DNA from: Ophiocordyceps camponoti-saundersi (nom. inval.)
Lineage: Eukaryota > Ascomycota > Sordariomycetes > Hypocreales > Ophiocordycipitaceae
DNA length: 64,000 nt
Direction: 5' to 3'
Assembly: GCA_003339415.1 (NCBI GenBank)
Contig: PDHQ01000005.1
Location: 321,621-385,620 of the forward strand
Position 1 is the stretch's first letter. The number at the start of each line of letters is the position of its first letter. This document shows positions 22,832 to 35,613 of the stretch, one piece after another. A program made the position numbers and the translations under genes. The notes under the pieces were generated by a model, which saw only the letters and a list, made by a program, of their open reading frames with translations, searched no databases and was not told the origin of the DNA.

Positions 22832-25800
22832 ATGGCTCCCTTGGTCATCGCCATTCCGCCGCCGGACTCCGATGGAGCTCGGCTTGCCGTCAGCTCCGGC
22901 CGGCCGCGCATGGCTACTACCACACTGCGCGTGGGCGGCATGACGTGAGCAAATCCAATATGCGGCGCAACGTAGAAAATAGTAAGCTGACTGACGCCTC
23001 CTCTCAGCTGCGGTTCTTGCACCTCGGCCGTTGAAGCTGGCTTCAAAGGCCTGGACGGCGTGCGCAGCATCTCCGTCAGTCTGGTAATGGAGCGCGCTGT
23101 CGTCAATCACGACGTCGACGTCATCTCTGCCGAGCAGGTTCGTGAAGTCGTTCAGGATCGCGGCTTCGAGGCCGACATCTTGTCAACGGACATGCGGACC
23201 CCCATCGTGAAATCCTTTTCCGACGGAGCTCAGCTCGCGTCTACGACGGTTGCCATCGAGGGCATGACTTGCGGTGCCTGCACTTCCGCCGTCGAGGGCG
23301 GCTTCAAGGGTGTGCCCGGCGTCGAGAGCTTCAGCATCTCTCTCCTTTCCGAGCGCGCCGTCATCGAGCACGACCCGGCGCTGCTGTCGGCCGAGCAGAT
23401 TGCCGATATAATCGAGGATCGAGGTTTCGGCGCTCGCATCGTCGCCACGGCTACTTCGGCAGCGGCACCGCACAACGCAAGCGGTACCGTTGCCACCACG
23501 ACCGTTGCCATCGAGGGCATGACTTGCGGCGCCTGCACCTCCGCTGTTGAGGGCGGCTTCAAGAACGTCGACGGTGTTCTCAAGTTCAACATCAGCCTAC
23601 TGGCCGAGCGAGCCGTCATCACCCACGACACCACGAAGTTGTCGGCCGAACAGATTGCCCAGATCATCGACGACCGGGGTTTTGACGCCTCCGTTGTCAG
23701 CACCGTCTTCGACGACAGAGACAAGGGCGACAGCCTTTCCACCGCCCAGCTCAACGTCTTCGGCAAACCCGACGCTGCGGCGGCCACGACGCTTGAAGAG
23801 ACGGTCAGATCACTACCGGGCGTCATGGCCGTGTCGTTGAGCCTGGCGACGGACAGGCTCACCGTGACGCACCAGCCTGCCGTCGTCGGACTGCGAGCCG
23901 TTGTCGAGGCTGTCGAGGCTCTGGGCTTCAATGCTCTCGTCGCCGACGGTCAGGACAATAATGCTCAGCTCGAGTCGCTGGCCAAGACGCGCGAGATCAA
24001 CGAGTGGCGGTCCGCTTTCCGCACATCGCTCTCCTTCTCCATCCCAGTCTTCGTCATCGGCATGGTTCTGCCCATGTTCATGCCGGGGCTCGACTTTGGC
24101 GCATGGGCCTTGGTCCCGGGCCTGTACCTGGGCGACGTCATCTGCCTGGGACTCACGATACCGGTCCAGTTCGGCATAGGCCATCGATTTTACGTCTCGG
24201 CCTACAAGTCGGTGAGGCACGGCGCTCCTACCATGGACGTGCTCGTTATCCTTGGCACCTCGTGCGCCTTCTTCTTCAGCCTCCTCTCCATGCTCGTCTC
24301 TCTGCTGGTGCCTCCGTACAGCCGGCCCAGCACCATCTTCGACACGAGCACCATGCTCATCACCTTCATCACGCTCGGCCGGTACATGGAAAACCGGGCC
24401 AAGGGCCAGACATCCAAGGCGCTGTCGCGGCTCATGTCGCTGGCGCCGTCCATGGCAACCATCTACGCCGACTCCATCGCCGTGGAAAAGGCTGCCGAGG
24501 CCTGGGCCAAGTCGCCGCGGGGACCGGTGACGCCTACGACGCCGCGGCTGATGACGGGTTCCGGCGCGTCGGCCTACGAGGAGAGGGAGATTGCGACGGA
24601 GCTGCTGCAGGTTGGCGACATGGTCATCATCCGGCCAGGCGATAAGATCCCGGCCGATGGCGTACTGGTCCGTGGCGAGACGTATGTGGACGAGAGCATG
24701 GTGACTGGCGAGGCGATACCGGTCAAGAAGCGCGTTGGCGACAGTGTCATCGGCGGCACCGTCAACGGCAATGGCCGGTTCGACTTTCGCATCACCCGCG
24801 CCGGCAAGGACACGCAGCTGAGCCAGATCGTTCGGCTGGTGCAGGACGCGCAGACGGCCAGGGCACCTATCCAACAGCTCGCCGACACGCTGGCCGGCTA
24901 CTTTGTGCCGACAATCATCGTCCTCGGCCTCTGCACGTTTGTGGCCTGGATCGTGCTGAGCCACGTGCTGCCGCACCCGCCCAAGATCTTCCTCCAGAAC
25001 GCCAGCGGCGGCAAGATCATGGTGTGCGTCAAGCTGTGCATCTCCGTCATCGTCTTCGCCTGCCCCTGCGCCCTGGGCCTGGCGACGCCGACGGCCGTCA
25101 TGGTCGGCACCGGCATCGGTGCCGAAAACGGCATCTTAATCAAGGGGGGCGGCGCGCTGGAGAGGACGACAAAGGTGACGCAGGTGGTGCTGGACAAGAC
25201 CGGTACCCTGACGCACGGCAAGATGACGGTGGCAAGGACGACGATGGCAACGCCATGGGCGGCCAACGACTGGAGAAGGCGGCTCTGGTGGTCCATGGTC
25301 GGGCTGGTCGAGACAGGCAGCGAGCATCCGATCGGTAAGGCGCTGGTGGACGCGGCCAAGCGTGAGGTCGGCATCGAGCCCGAGGGCGCCTTTTCCGGGA
25401 CCGTCGACGAGTTCGAGGTGACGGTGGGCAAGGGCGTCAAGGCGCTGGTCGAGCCGCACTCGACGCCGGCTGTTCGCTATCGCGTACTGGCCGGCAACGT
25501 CGGTCATCTCCAGGCCAATGGAATCGAGGTGCCGCGGGAGGCGGTCGATGCTTCGGAGGAGCTCAACGCGGCGGCCAGCAACAGCAACAAGAACGACAAG
25601 GGCGAAGACAACAACGGGACGACCAACATATTCGTGGCCATCGACGGCCAGTACGCGGGCCACGTGTGCCTCGCCGACACGATCAAGGACGGGGCGGCGG
25701 CGGCAGTGGCGGTGCTACACCGCATGGGCGTCAAGACGGCCATGGTGACGGGCGACCAGCGTTCCACGGCGCTGGCGGTCGCGGCGGCCGTGGGCATCGC

Positions 25801-26386
25801 CAGCTGCGACGTCTTCGCCGGGGCCAGCCCGGATCAGAAGCAGTCCATCGTCCGCCAGCTGCAAGCGCGGGGCGAGGTCGTGGCCATGGTCGGGGACGGC
25901 ATCAACGACTCGCCAGCGCTGGCCACGGCCGACGTCGGCATGGCCATGGCCAGTGGCACCGACGTGGCCATGGAGGCGGCAGACGTGGTCCTCATGCGGC
26001 CCTCGGACCTGATGAGCGTTCCCGCCGCGATGCACCTTACGCGCAGCATCTTCCGGCGCATCAAGATGAACCTCGCCTGGGCCTGCCTCTACAACGTGCT
26101 AGGTCTACCGGTCGCCATGGGCTTCTTCCTGCCGCTCGGCTTCCACATGCATCCGATGATGGCGGGCTTCGCCATGGCGTGCAGCAGCGTCAGCGTCGTC
26201 GTCAGCAGCTTACTTCTCAAGTTTTGGACGAGGCCTTCTTGGATGATGGCTGAGGCGGATGACGATGCTGCGCTACCCTCTCGGTCTAGTCTTCTTGGCT
26301 GGCTTCGTCTCCGTCGGCCCCGTGCCGTTGTTGCTGATGCCGGTTACGTGCCGCTGCAGGATCTTGACGTTGAGAACGGGCCGTGA
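22832..26386 (+). CDS. CCC2: Copper-transporting P1B-type ATPase (Ccc2/ATP7 family)
   Basis: Two exons (22832-22944, 23008-26386) encode 1163 aa. The 63-bp intron falls inside the first metal-binding motif, GMT|CGSC. Three N-terminal heavy-metal domains have intact CxxC pairs (C39/C42, C126/C129, C211/C214). A fourth domain-like stretch at about 286-350 has no CxxC. The core has the MVTGE actuator loop near 603, the metal-site CPC at 723-725, phosphorylated Asp767 in DKTGT, the SEHPIG motif of copper pumps and GDGIND near 1000. Eight membrane segments fit P1B-1 topology. The pump delivers Cu+ into the late Golgi for multicopper oxidases and iron uptake, as yeast Ccc2 does. Two HMAs are usual for yeast Ccc2, so this is a longer form. 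Confidence 0.95.
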
Positions 26387-28187
26387 AAACGATGACGATG
26401 ACGATGATGATTCGGGAATCGCTTGTATCTATCTACAGTCTTCTACAGGAGGGGTCCCCCCCTTTCCTCTCCGCCTCCTCTCTCCCCCCCCTTATCTCAC
26501 CAACCTCCCTCCTGTACCCCCTTTTCTACCCATTTGCTTACCTACCTACCGCATGATGTTGTTTTCACGGGCTTGGCTACCTACCTACCTACTTGCCTCC
26601 TCATACCTACTACCTGCATACTCTACCTACCTACGCATAGACATCTATCCTATCGCATCAACCCCCGCTCAAGCCATCTAGCAAATGTCGCCAGTTAAAA
26701 TATACCACCTTTTTTTTTCCCCTTCCCTTTCCTTTCCCCCTTCCCGCGAACCAACCCGCTCATCACACGTATGTATGTCCTCCTCCCCCCGCTTTGCCCC
26801 CCTTTTCGTCCTTCCCGCGTGACGCTTTGACGTACGTGATATATATTGTAGGTAACATTAACAGCGACGATATCATGTCATGACATAACTTGGCATACAT
26901 ACTCCGTATACTGGGTGTCATGTACGGATATGGATATGTATGTACGTATGTATAACAAGACGGTTCTATGTATCCGTACATACATGTTGTGAATCTCGTG
27001 TACGGTATTCGGTTTGCCACTCGCTCTGGCCCCTTCTTCATGCTGTGATACCTTACTCGGGCGAAAAAAGGGAGGGTTCAATGGGACCAACATGACGATG
27101 CAGCCATCTTCTTTCGTCTTACTGTTTTTTTTTTTTGGTTCCCTTGATTCACACCCCCTTTTTCTACGAGACGAATCAAGCTGTACTTCTTTTTCTTTGT
27201 TTCTCACCTGCCTGTATGTATGGGTTGGTGATGGTAAGTAGGCTTCATCGTCATCTTGTTTCCGGTGATCCGATCTTGTCACCTGTCAATCGCTTACTAT
27301 GCCCTGAGTAGGTAGAACGTGACCGTTCGGCTTCGGTTCCAACCCCTTTCCTCACCGTGAAGAAAGCCCCCTCCCTTCTTCAACTGGGAACATGGGCGGA
27401 AATTGTAAAGAGGATCTGCCTTTGAAACAGCTCGACTCTCATATCAAAGTACGTATGTAGGTAGGTGAATATGTAAATAGGTAGTAGGCAAGACAAGGTA
27501 AGGTAAGTAGCAGGTAAGTAGGTACAGGTAAGTAGTAAGTGAGTGTCTCGCTCCATGATGTACTCACTCACCATTTCCCCAACGTCTATCCTAGCAGAAC
27601 ACCACCGTGACGACGACGACGACAACGACGACCCCTGACGAGATTATCCCAGCCAAGCCCGCAGCTGACCAAAAATCATTATTTGTCGTCATGTCCCGGG
27701 ACAAGCTTCAGCCTTAAAAACCCCCCCGTAGGCAGCCCGCTGTCTTTCTTTTTGTGTGTGTGTATGTCTCCTCCTCTTTTTGCAAGGCTTCTTTTTCTTG
27801 TTGTTGCCTCTCCCTCCCCGGTTCCCATGCACATGAGCGTAAACGAGGAACGGACGGGGGAGGGGATTATGATGTCTTGTGTAACATCATCATCCCCGAA
27901 CCCCAAAATTTCATGGCTTTCATGGTAAAACAGGTTCCAGATCCTCCCATTCTCTCCGGGGGGAGGGATTGAGGAAAGAAGAAGAAAAAAATGAATGGAT
28001 GGAAAAAAAAAAGATGGGACGCAAAACGCCATGCCGATGCGATGCTGATCTAAATCTTTCTGTTTTTTTTTGTTCTTCTGTTCGCTCCCCAAAAGTAAGG
28101 GGCATCTCAAGCGAATGTTCCATTTTCGCTCATGGGCCAGCTGCAATTTAAGAAAGAAGGGGGAAAAAGAGATAAGGGTGAGGGTTT
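26387..28187. other. Convergent 1.8-kb intergenic region
   Basis: No gene is visible. It has (CTAC)n stretches at about 26540-26635, TATG/TACA repeats and two GTACGGATA elements (26922 and 26971), and a (GTAGG)n-rich patch at 27455-27540. Open frames on both strands are compositional. Confidence 0.55.
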
Positions 28188-29749
28188 TCAAGATGCCAGC
28201 CCTCGTCTTCTCTTGAGTCCGACGACGGGCGGCGGAGGTTGCGACGGAGGCACACTCTCCCGCTCACCTCGGAAGAGAACATCTTCATGCGCGGCGCAGA
28301 GCTCGCTCCAGGCGACGAATCTACCGCCGTCGGCATCCGACCAGGCTCCTCCGTAGAGCACATCGCCCGAAGGAAGGCTTGCCGGGAACTTCTTCTTCGG
28401 CGCCCACTGGCGGCCGTCGATGGGCGCGGCAGAGATGAGGTGGCCCGCCTGCGATGACTTGACGGCCGCCTTGAGCAGGGACATGGTATAGGGGTACCAC
28501 CACTGCAGACGGTACTGTTCGTCAAACGAGTCCTTGAGACCCGTGCAGTGCCAGACGGCGTAAATGTGCTTCGTCACCAAGTTGACGCCGAGATTAAGGG
28601 TTCGGATCCACTCTCCGGCCGAGGAGCTGCGTCGAACCTCTGGAAGGTCGTCGTGCAGCCTCGTGAGAGCCTTGCGGACGCTGACGGGCATGTGAATCGA
28701 GTAGGGCTCAAAGTGCGGGCCAAGCTGGAGGACGTCTTCGTTGACCGTTGTCGTGTTGCTATCGCCCTCGGTAAAAGCCAGACGGCGGAGGAAAGGCTCA
28801 TACCCGGCCTTTGTCTGGAAGATGTGGGATTCGTAGTCGATGGCGACGTGCAACTCCGTCTCATGCTGCTCCGACCTCTTCTCGGGGACGACACGATCTT
28901 GGGGTCCGCCGGAGACGTCTCCGATGGCCCGTTTAGACCGCCAATACTCCTGCCGGGCCCAGACGTTGGAGACGTAGTACTGGTCCGACTCGCGGAGGTC
29001 GTAATGCGGGTCGTATGTGGCCGAGATTTCGTCCATTGTTTCATCGATGAGCCTCCTCAGGTCGTGGACGGGGCCTATAACGGTTCCCGAGTTTAACCAG
29101 CGAGGATCATTAAACTCAAACTCGCCATTACCCGTCTTGGGACCGAAAGCGTGGGGACCCAAAGGCGAAGGCGGAGCCGCCCAGCATCGCGGTGCTCTCG
29201 GGTCAAAGGGGAAGCAGATCTTGTCGGGGCCCCAGAAGAGTGTTTGGCGAAAGTTGCGGTTTCGGGCATCTGCTACCGAGATGTTCAACCGGTCGGCCAG
29301 CTGGGCATCGGCCCGGTTTGCGACCTCGAAGTAGCGCTCGACTATGATCTCGGCTGGCAGCTGGTGGATGATGTCGTAGCCGTCAACGATGACGGCCAGG
29401 TCGTCGTCCTCTTGGGCCGGAAGCGAGTGTAAGTAACGCTTCATTGCGCGCAGCTTGGCCAGGTGCGTCTGAGCGGCGTCGAGCTCGCCGACACCGTTCC
29501 AGCCTAGAAGCATGGGAACGGGATACCGGTTGACGATGGACGAGACCAAGTTGTAGCATAGTTGCAGATTCGGCTGGCTGGCCGGAACCAGGTAGTGTAG
29601 TCGTGCGGTCCGGGTGGCCGGGCTGAGGCCTATCAAGCTCCAGTTCAGTCGGGAGTCGGGGGAAAAGTGCTAATAGACGGCCGATTAGCGTCCACCGGGG
29701 GGGCAAGAAAGATTGTGACAGATGGGGGAGAAATGGGGTCCAAAGAGAC

Positions 29750-29783
<34 letters not shown>

Positions 29784-29897
29784 AGGACATACAGTCGAAC
29801 GCAAAGACGAATGCGGAACGAATAGTAGCATCAAGGCGATGAAGATGGCACAGGCCGTGGGCAAGAGGGCACGCCGCAAGAAAGGGGCTGAAGCCAT
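28188..29897 (-). CDS. Type II membrane PLOD-like putative glycosyltransferase
   Basis: Two exons on the minus strand (29897-29793, 29669-28188) encode 528 aa. Exon 1 is a short cytosolic tail plus one hydrophobic segment (LLPTACAIFIALMLLFV), a signal anchor typical of Golgi type II enzymes. The body has LHYLVPAS, a VIVDGYDIIHQLP stretch with an acidic DxYD-like motif, WGPDKICFPF, PRWLNSGTVIGP and ESDQYYVSNVW. This set resembles the glycosyltransferase domain of procollagen-lysine (PLOD/LH3) enzymes and their uncharacterised fungal relatives, where the DxD-like motif binds Mn and a UDP-sugar. Substrate is unknown. The 123-bp intron contains a GA microsatellite (29751-29779). It is separated from its neighbours by 1.8 and 4.5 kb. 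Confidence 0.8.
29751..29779. repeat. GA microsatellite inside an intron
   Basis: An (AG)n tract of about 14 units lies in the single intron of the PLOD-like gene. On the coding strand it reads as (CT)n before the acceptor. Confidence 0.85.
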
Positions 29898-30267
29898 GAC
29901 AGCAGACACCACCGTACGATAGAGAAAGGAGAGACAATGACAACTCTTCAGGACATGGAAAAACGAGAGACGGTCGAGGCGAGTAGCCGATATCAGCAAA
30001 AAAAAAAATTCAGGGCCTGGTAAGGGAGGTCGAGTCAAAGGAACGTGAGTGAGAATCAAGAGGGAGCGATTGGGAGCGGCCTGTTTTTAGGGAAGGGAAC
30101 GCAAGATGAACCATTTGACAATCAGCGAGACGACGAGAAGACGGATCTATCAAGGAAGAGCATATCACCGGTAGGTAGGCGTGCAGAGAGATGCTAGCAT
30201 TATATCCGTACCTTGTGAATATTATACCTACATACGTCCGTACATGCAACAGGAAGAAGCAGGGCCA

Positions 30268-30477
30268 GGGGGGGGGGGGTGTAAGTGAGAGAGGAGGGAG
30301 GGGGGGGAGAGGGAGGAGGGAAGAAGGGGAAAGGGGGGGGGGGGGGGGGGGGGGCCCTTTCCCCCTCCCCCCCCCCCCCTCTCTGTCCCTTTCCATGTGA
30401 GCGCAGGTAGAAGAGAGCAGGGGGGGCGGGCGGGCTCGCTCGCTCGCTCTGAGAAAGTGGGGGGGGGGGGGAGGGGT

Positions 30478-30510
<33 letters not shown>
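30268..30510. repeat. Cluster of long G/C homopolymers
   Basis: Runs include G12 at 30268, G22 at 30333, C13 at 30367, G13 at 30459 and G33 at 30478. The + strand could form G-quadruplexes. Lengths may be inaccurate. Confidence 0.85.
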
Positions 30511-30511
<1 letters not shown>

Positions 30512-31868
30512 GCGTCTCTATTCCCCTTCCCTCCCCCAAGGCGTCGTGCGTTGTGCGAAGAATGAAGATGATGCAACTCTCTTGATTTCTTCCTACTTGG
30601 CGCCGAGAAACGGTTATTGATGATGTCTTGCTTTGCCAAAGTCTGAAAAGGCCCGGCTATTCATTCATTCATGCGACTTTGTCAGGTAAAAAAGTCTAAA
30701 GGGTGAAAACAAAAAGGGGGGGTGTGTGGTAGCTTCCGGTAGAGGGCCATCGGCAGGTAAGAAAGGTCGGGCTGAGGTGACGATGCTGCATGCGCGGGCG
30801 CGCAGCCCCTGAAAGGCTGGGGCAAGGGGGGGGGGGGGCTTGAAGGACGTGTACATACATACATTACATGCCTACCTACCTACACACCTAGGATGAATGA
30901 GAGTGAGAGACGGTGAGAGACGAGAAACGAACGAGAGAGTGTGTGAGCGAGAGAGAGAGAGACGAGAGAGAGACGAGATGACGACTCGTCTCGCAGAAGC
31001 ACAGTGCTCAACGCAACACTGTATAGATATACATAGCCCAATTATACCCGAACACTGTGCGCAACGAACGGATGTCAGATCACACACCGGAACCCTCTAC
31101 CTGTGGTAAAGTCTATTTCATCGAAACTGCCAACACGCTTCTAGACGAACCGGCTTTTTTATTGTTATTTTTATACTGTTCTTTTATGCCTTCTTCTTAC
31201 CGGTCTGGAAGGCTGACTGGAGGTGAGGCAGGCAACGTCTCGTCCGGTAGTATGTATGTGTATACAATGTCGACCCCCGGACCGTCCGTGCGGTTTGGAA
31301 ACGTTCTCCTACTGTGCCACTTTATACTACGACTTTACGACGGACAATGTGTGTGTACGGATATGTGCCTTTCCTTGCCTCTTTCTTTTATCTCTCTTTG
31401 GCTGGTGACACTGCTTGCTCCTTTGTGTTGCAGAGGTAGGGACGCATCAAACAACAACAACAACAACTAGAAAGCTTCCGCAAATCTTATCCTACCTAAC
31501 ACACCTCTACCTTGTTGATGGCGTGACGCTCTCTCTCTATCTCTTTCTTCTCTCTCTCTTCTCTCTCTCTCTCTCAAAAAAAAACCCCCAAAAAAACGCC
31601 TTCTGCCCTCAAACCTATACTCATGTACATACATACATACATACATACGTAGGGTTAGTCATCCGTTAGGTTGAAGCTCGGCAAGCCCAAGAATGCGGCC
31701 CCGATAGTTGGGCCCGGTAGCTAATGAATGGCTTTGTGCCTGGACGATTTGTATCTAGTAATTTGAGCACATGTTCTAGTCTACCTTCTTGGCGCTCTTA
31801 GACTGAGCTCCGGTCTCAGACTCTTGGTCGTGTGCGAATTATTTTGTTTTCTTTTATTTGTCTTGGCT

Positions 31869-31872
<4 letters not shown>

Positions 31873-31931
<59 letters not shown>
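31873..31931. repeat. CT and CA dinucleotide microsatellite
   Basis: A (CT)n tract of about 17 units passes directly into a (CA)n tract of about 12 units. Confidence 0.9.
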
Positions 31932-33078
31932 AATTCACCCTTTCGCTTCTTATTCTTTTTTTTTCCCTTTCCCCTCTCCCGCGTCCGCCATACAGATTGA
32001 TACGGTATTCGCGCATGTGTAAGCTTGCATTCATGCATATGGCTGTTGTTCAAAGGAGACTGGTCTCTTTCGGACAATTTAAAAATTTAATAAAAACGGC
32101 TTGGCTGCTGCTGCCGCTGGTCGTGGTGATGGTGGTGGTCCTGCTTTTAGCAACAAGGTTGAGACATCCCGAGGGGTGACGTATGTCGTCGGTATGGTCA
32201 ACCGTCAGCGGCCCGAGCTCGAACCTCGTAAATACCCAAGCGGTGTCCTCCCTACAGCGTGCCGGCCCGGAGTCATATCTACTACTTACGAATGCGTACC
32301 ACATCTATCGATCGGACGGACAAAGACATTGATCAGTGCATAGACATGTCGGGAGTTTTATTCCTTCGTCTCAACCTTGCGGGGATTCTCTTGCTTCTCT
32401 GTAACTGTATTACTACTCATAGTCATACATAAAGCCTGAACGGTAGGAGACAACTGTAGGGGGGGAGCAATTGGAAAGACGGGAACCCACTCAGCTGCAT
32501 GAGAGGTGTAAAACTTATCCAGCAACACGGCAATCGGCTGTTGGTAGTTTGATGGCGTAACTCGCATGGCAGCCCGGATTGCGATTCGTGGAGGAGGAGA
32601 AGCAGGAGGAGGAGGAGGAGGAGGAGGCGGCTGGCATGATATAACACCACTTTCGCTCGACACGAGTAAGGTGCAGACGCGAAACGGTCATTGCCGAGGG
32701 GGTTTGATTTGCCTGCCTACCTAGGTAGGTAGGTAGGCGGGTAAGGAGGGCAAAGTCAGGGTCCGGACGGACAACGTGGGTGTGTATTTGTATGAGTGTA
32801 CGGATTATGTATGTACCTATGTATGTGTTCTTATGTGTACGTCCATGCTATTTTATACAACAATGAATAAAGGAGGCTCTCTTTTTGGGGGTTATTGTTT
32901 TAGCAATCGATTGTGCCGGATCGCAGTAGCTGCTACGAGGACACAAAACGGTCAAAACCTGTACACACTAACATGGAGAGACTCCCAAATTGCGTGAGAC
33001 GGCTCAGGGCGACGCGTCGACGGCAGGAATAGAAGCCGGATACGAGGAGTATTGTACTCCTACATCGATACATTGTAC

Positions 33079-33082
<4 letters not shown>

Positions 33083-33113
<31 letters not shown>
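33083..33113. repeat. TG dinucleotide microsatellite
   Basis: A (TG)n run of about 15 units, followed by TATG-rich sequence. Confidence 0.9.
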
Positions 33114-33116
<3 letters not shown>

Positions 33117-34396
33117 AAAATGATGTGTGCATGCACGCTTGTATGTATGTATGTACATACGAGGTATGTTCGTGGTATGCCTCAAATCGCTCAGTACCAG
33201 GTCGCCCTCACAAGAGCATCGCAGCAGGAGTATCCGTCTGTAGAGATCGTACCTGGTAGTGATGAGAGCGCACGGGACCTCCAGCCGCTACACCTTCTTC
33301 ATGTACAAGTGCCAGCAGCTAGGGGCTTATTAGCACATCCTACATACACCCACGTGACCCACCTCATGTGCCGCTACCGCCCCTCCTTTCCCTTTCCCTC
33401 TCTCCATCTCTCCCCCCCCCCCCCCCCCCCCAAACGCCAAGGCACGCCAAGGCACAGCTGCCCGCCAAGCCCCTCAGCGGCTACGGCTACATGTGGAGAA
33501 CAGTCGCAGTGGGTTATGGCCTTGTACCGGCTCCGCCAAGACTCCCCACGCCGCAGGTAACTGCCCGGGCCCCCGTCCTCCTCCCCCCCTAATCCGGATA
33601 CGTACCTCGTCCAGCCCAGCCAACCATCACATTCACTCCGTCATTATTGGTCCTACGCCAACCGACCTACCACGACTATTAAATAGGTACCTACCAACTT
33701 GACCTTTTGCAGATCCAGCAGCAAGCTTCTTCCCGCTTGGATTTCGCTCCCTGACTTAGTACTTCGTACTTCCTACCTCCTCCTCCTACGTAACTACCTA
33801 CCTAGTCTTGCTTGCTTGCTCGCTTGCTTTCCTGCCTCCTCTCTTTTTTTTCTTTAATTCGCTATTCGCTCTTTCCCACTTTTTGACCTCTTCCCCCCCT
33901 CCTTCTTCTTCTTCTTCCGCCCCCCACACACGCTTTTCGTCCGGCCTTCTCGACGCCTCCCCACAATCTTCCAACGTCCCTCTTCTCCATTCCACACACC
34001 CCCCCCCTTTTTCACACTCTTAACGTCCCTCTCCCTCCTACTCTCCCTCCCTCATCTTCTTCGCTCGCTATCGACTTGTCCGACCCTCTTTCGACCCTCT
34101 TTCGACCCTCTTCTTCTCTGTCTCTCTGTGTCATCAGCGCCCACCGGCGCCTGACACCGTTCCTCCGCCAGTCTATCCCTCGAAAGCGCCGTACGCGCCG
34201 CCTCGTCGATTCCACAGACCGAGCCACGTCATCCTCGGCCGCGTCCATCCGACTTTCTTCGCCATCGCTCGCTTACGGCCTACATGTCGCACCAGAGTAA
34301 TTGAAATAGAACCCGACATCGACTGTCCAAAGAGGAAAAAAAAATAGGACGTATCGCGGAATCAGCTCTCGATATCCTCGTCATCTACTGTCTGCC

Positions 34397-35613
34397 ATGG
34401 CTCGCCAAAGTGACGACGAGCCAGTCGCTCTCCTCGCGCCCGAGGAGCAAGACGGCGATTACAAGGCAGACGTTCGCGATATCGAGAGTGAGGCCGACTC
34501 CGACTCCCTACCCAACCAGAACCTCGATCACGAATATTCCATCCCCAGCACCGTCAAGTTCACATGGCTTGGCACCTATTTCTTTTTCTCGCTTCTTCTT
34601 ACCCTCTATAATAAGCTCGTTTTGGGCATGGTCAGTCCTGCCATCTCTACCCGTCCGTTGGGGAGGAACGGTTTGCTTACTCGTCGCAGTTTTCCTTTCC
34701 CTGGCTTCTCACCTGCCTTCATGCGTCCTTTGCCAGCTTGGGCACGTACACCATGATGAACATGGGTTACTTCAAGCTGTCGCGCTTGGGACGTCGCGAG
34801 TACTTGGCTCTCCTAGCCTTTAGCGCTCTCTTCACCGCAAATATCGCTCTCTCAAACTTGTCCCTGGCAATGGTTTCGGTACCCTTCTACCAAACGATGC
34901 GCATGTTGTGCCCCATCTTTACCATTCTCATCTACAGGGTTTGGTACAGTCGCACCTATAGCGGCATGACCTATCTCTCCTTGGTTCCCCTCATCATCGG
35001 CGCCGCGATGACGACGATGGGGGAGATGACGTTTACCGATGCCGGATTCCTCCTCACCATTCTCGGCGTCATCCTCGCCGCACTCAAGGTACGTCAGCGC
35101 ACACTGTTGTTGGCCACATGTGCGTGTCTGCTAACGGCCCACCTAATCTAGACTGTCGTCACCAACCGATTCATGACGGGGTCCCTGGCTTTGCCACCCA
35201 TCGAGTTCCTCATGCGCATGTCACCTCTGGCCGCCCTGCAAGCACTGGCCTGCGCCACGGTGACGGGCGAAGTGGCAGGCTTCCGCGACCTCATAACCTC
35301 GGGCGACATTGCCCTGGGCCCGGCCTTGGCCTCGCTCGGCGGCAACGGTTTCCTTGCCTTCCTCCTCAACATCGCTTCCTTTCAAACGAACAAGCTGGCA
35401 GGCGCACTGACGATGACGGTGTGCGGCAACTTGAAACAGTGCCTGACGGTCTTGATCGGCATCTTCATGTTCCGAATCTCGGTAGACATGCTCAACGGGG
35501 CGGGCATGGCGGTAACCATGATTGGGGCCGGGATATACAGCAAGGCCGAGCTGGACAACAAGAGAAAGAACCGGCAACCGGCATACGAGGCCCTGGAGCA
35601 GAAGCCCAGGTAG
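34397..35613 (+). CDS. TPT-family transporter (triose-phosphate/nucleotide-sugar type)
   Basis: Three exons (34397-34630, 34690-35088, 35152-35613) encode 364 aa. An acidic cytosolic N-terminus of about 55 residues precedes roughly ten hydrophobic segments. Diagnostic stretches are FTWLGTYFFFSLLLTLYNK, ALSNLSLAMVSVPFYQ, PIFTILIYRVWY, IIGAAMTTMGEM and LTMTVCGNLKQCLTVLIG. These fit the TPT domain of the drug/metabolite transporter superfamily. Members exchange phosphorylated sugars or nucleotide sugars, mostly in Golgi or ER in fungi. The substrate cannot be read from the sequence, so I give no symbol. It is divergent from the PLOD-like gene, although 4.5 kb apart, and a joint Golgi role would be speculation. 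Exon junctions are clean and the frame is complete. Confidence 0.9.

Larger units (their letters stand above)
29898..34396. other. 4.5-kb gene-free region with dense simple repeats
   Basis: The largest intergenic stretch of the window. It holds long G runs (30268-30510), CT/CA repeats (31873-31931), a TG repeat (33083-33113), a C20 run (33412-33431), GTACGGATA elements at 30203 and 31355, and a CCTAGG palindrome at 32716. The last kilobase is pyrimidine-rich and includes a triple repeat of CGACCCTCTTT at 34081-34112, likely part of the leader of the transporter gene. All open frames are low-complexity (poly-Pro, Ser/Leu). No conserved domain was found. Confidence 0.6.

Noticed and set aside
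23813..24976. 387-codon antisense frame inside the copper ATPase
   Set aside because: It is a shadow of GC-rich codons in the ATPase gene, has no domain and overlaps a conserved coding exon.
30010..30639. 209-codon minus frame with poly-Pro runs
   Set aside because: The frame is kept open by the poly-C/G tracts. No signature and no splice logic.
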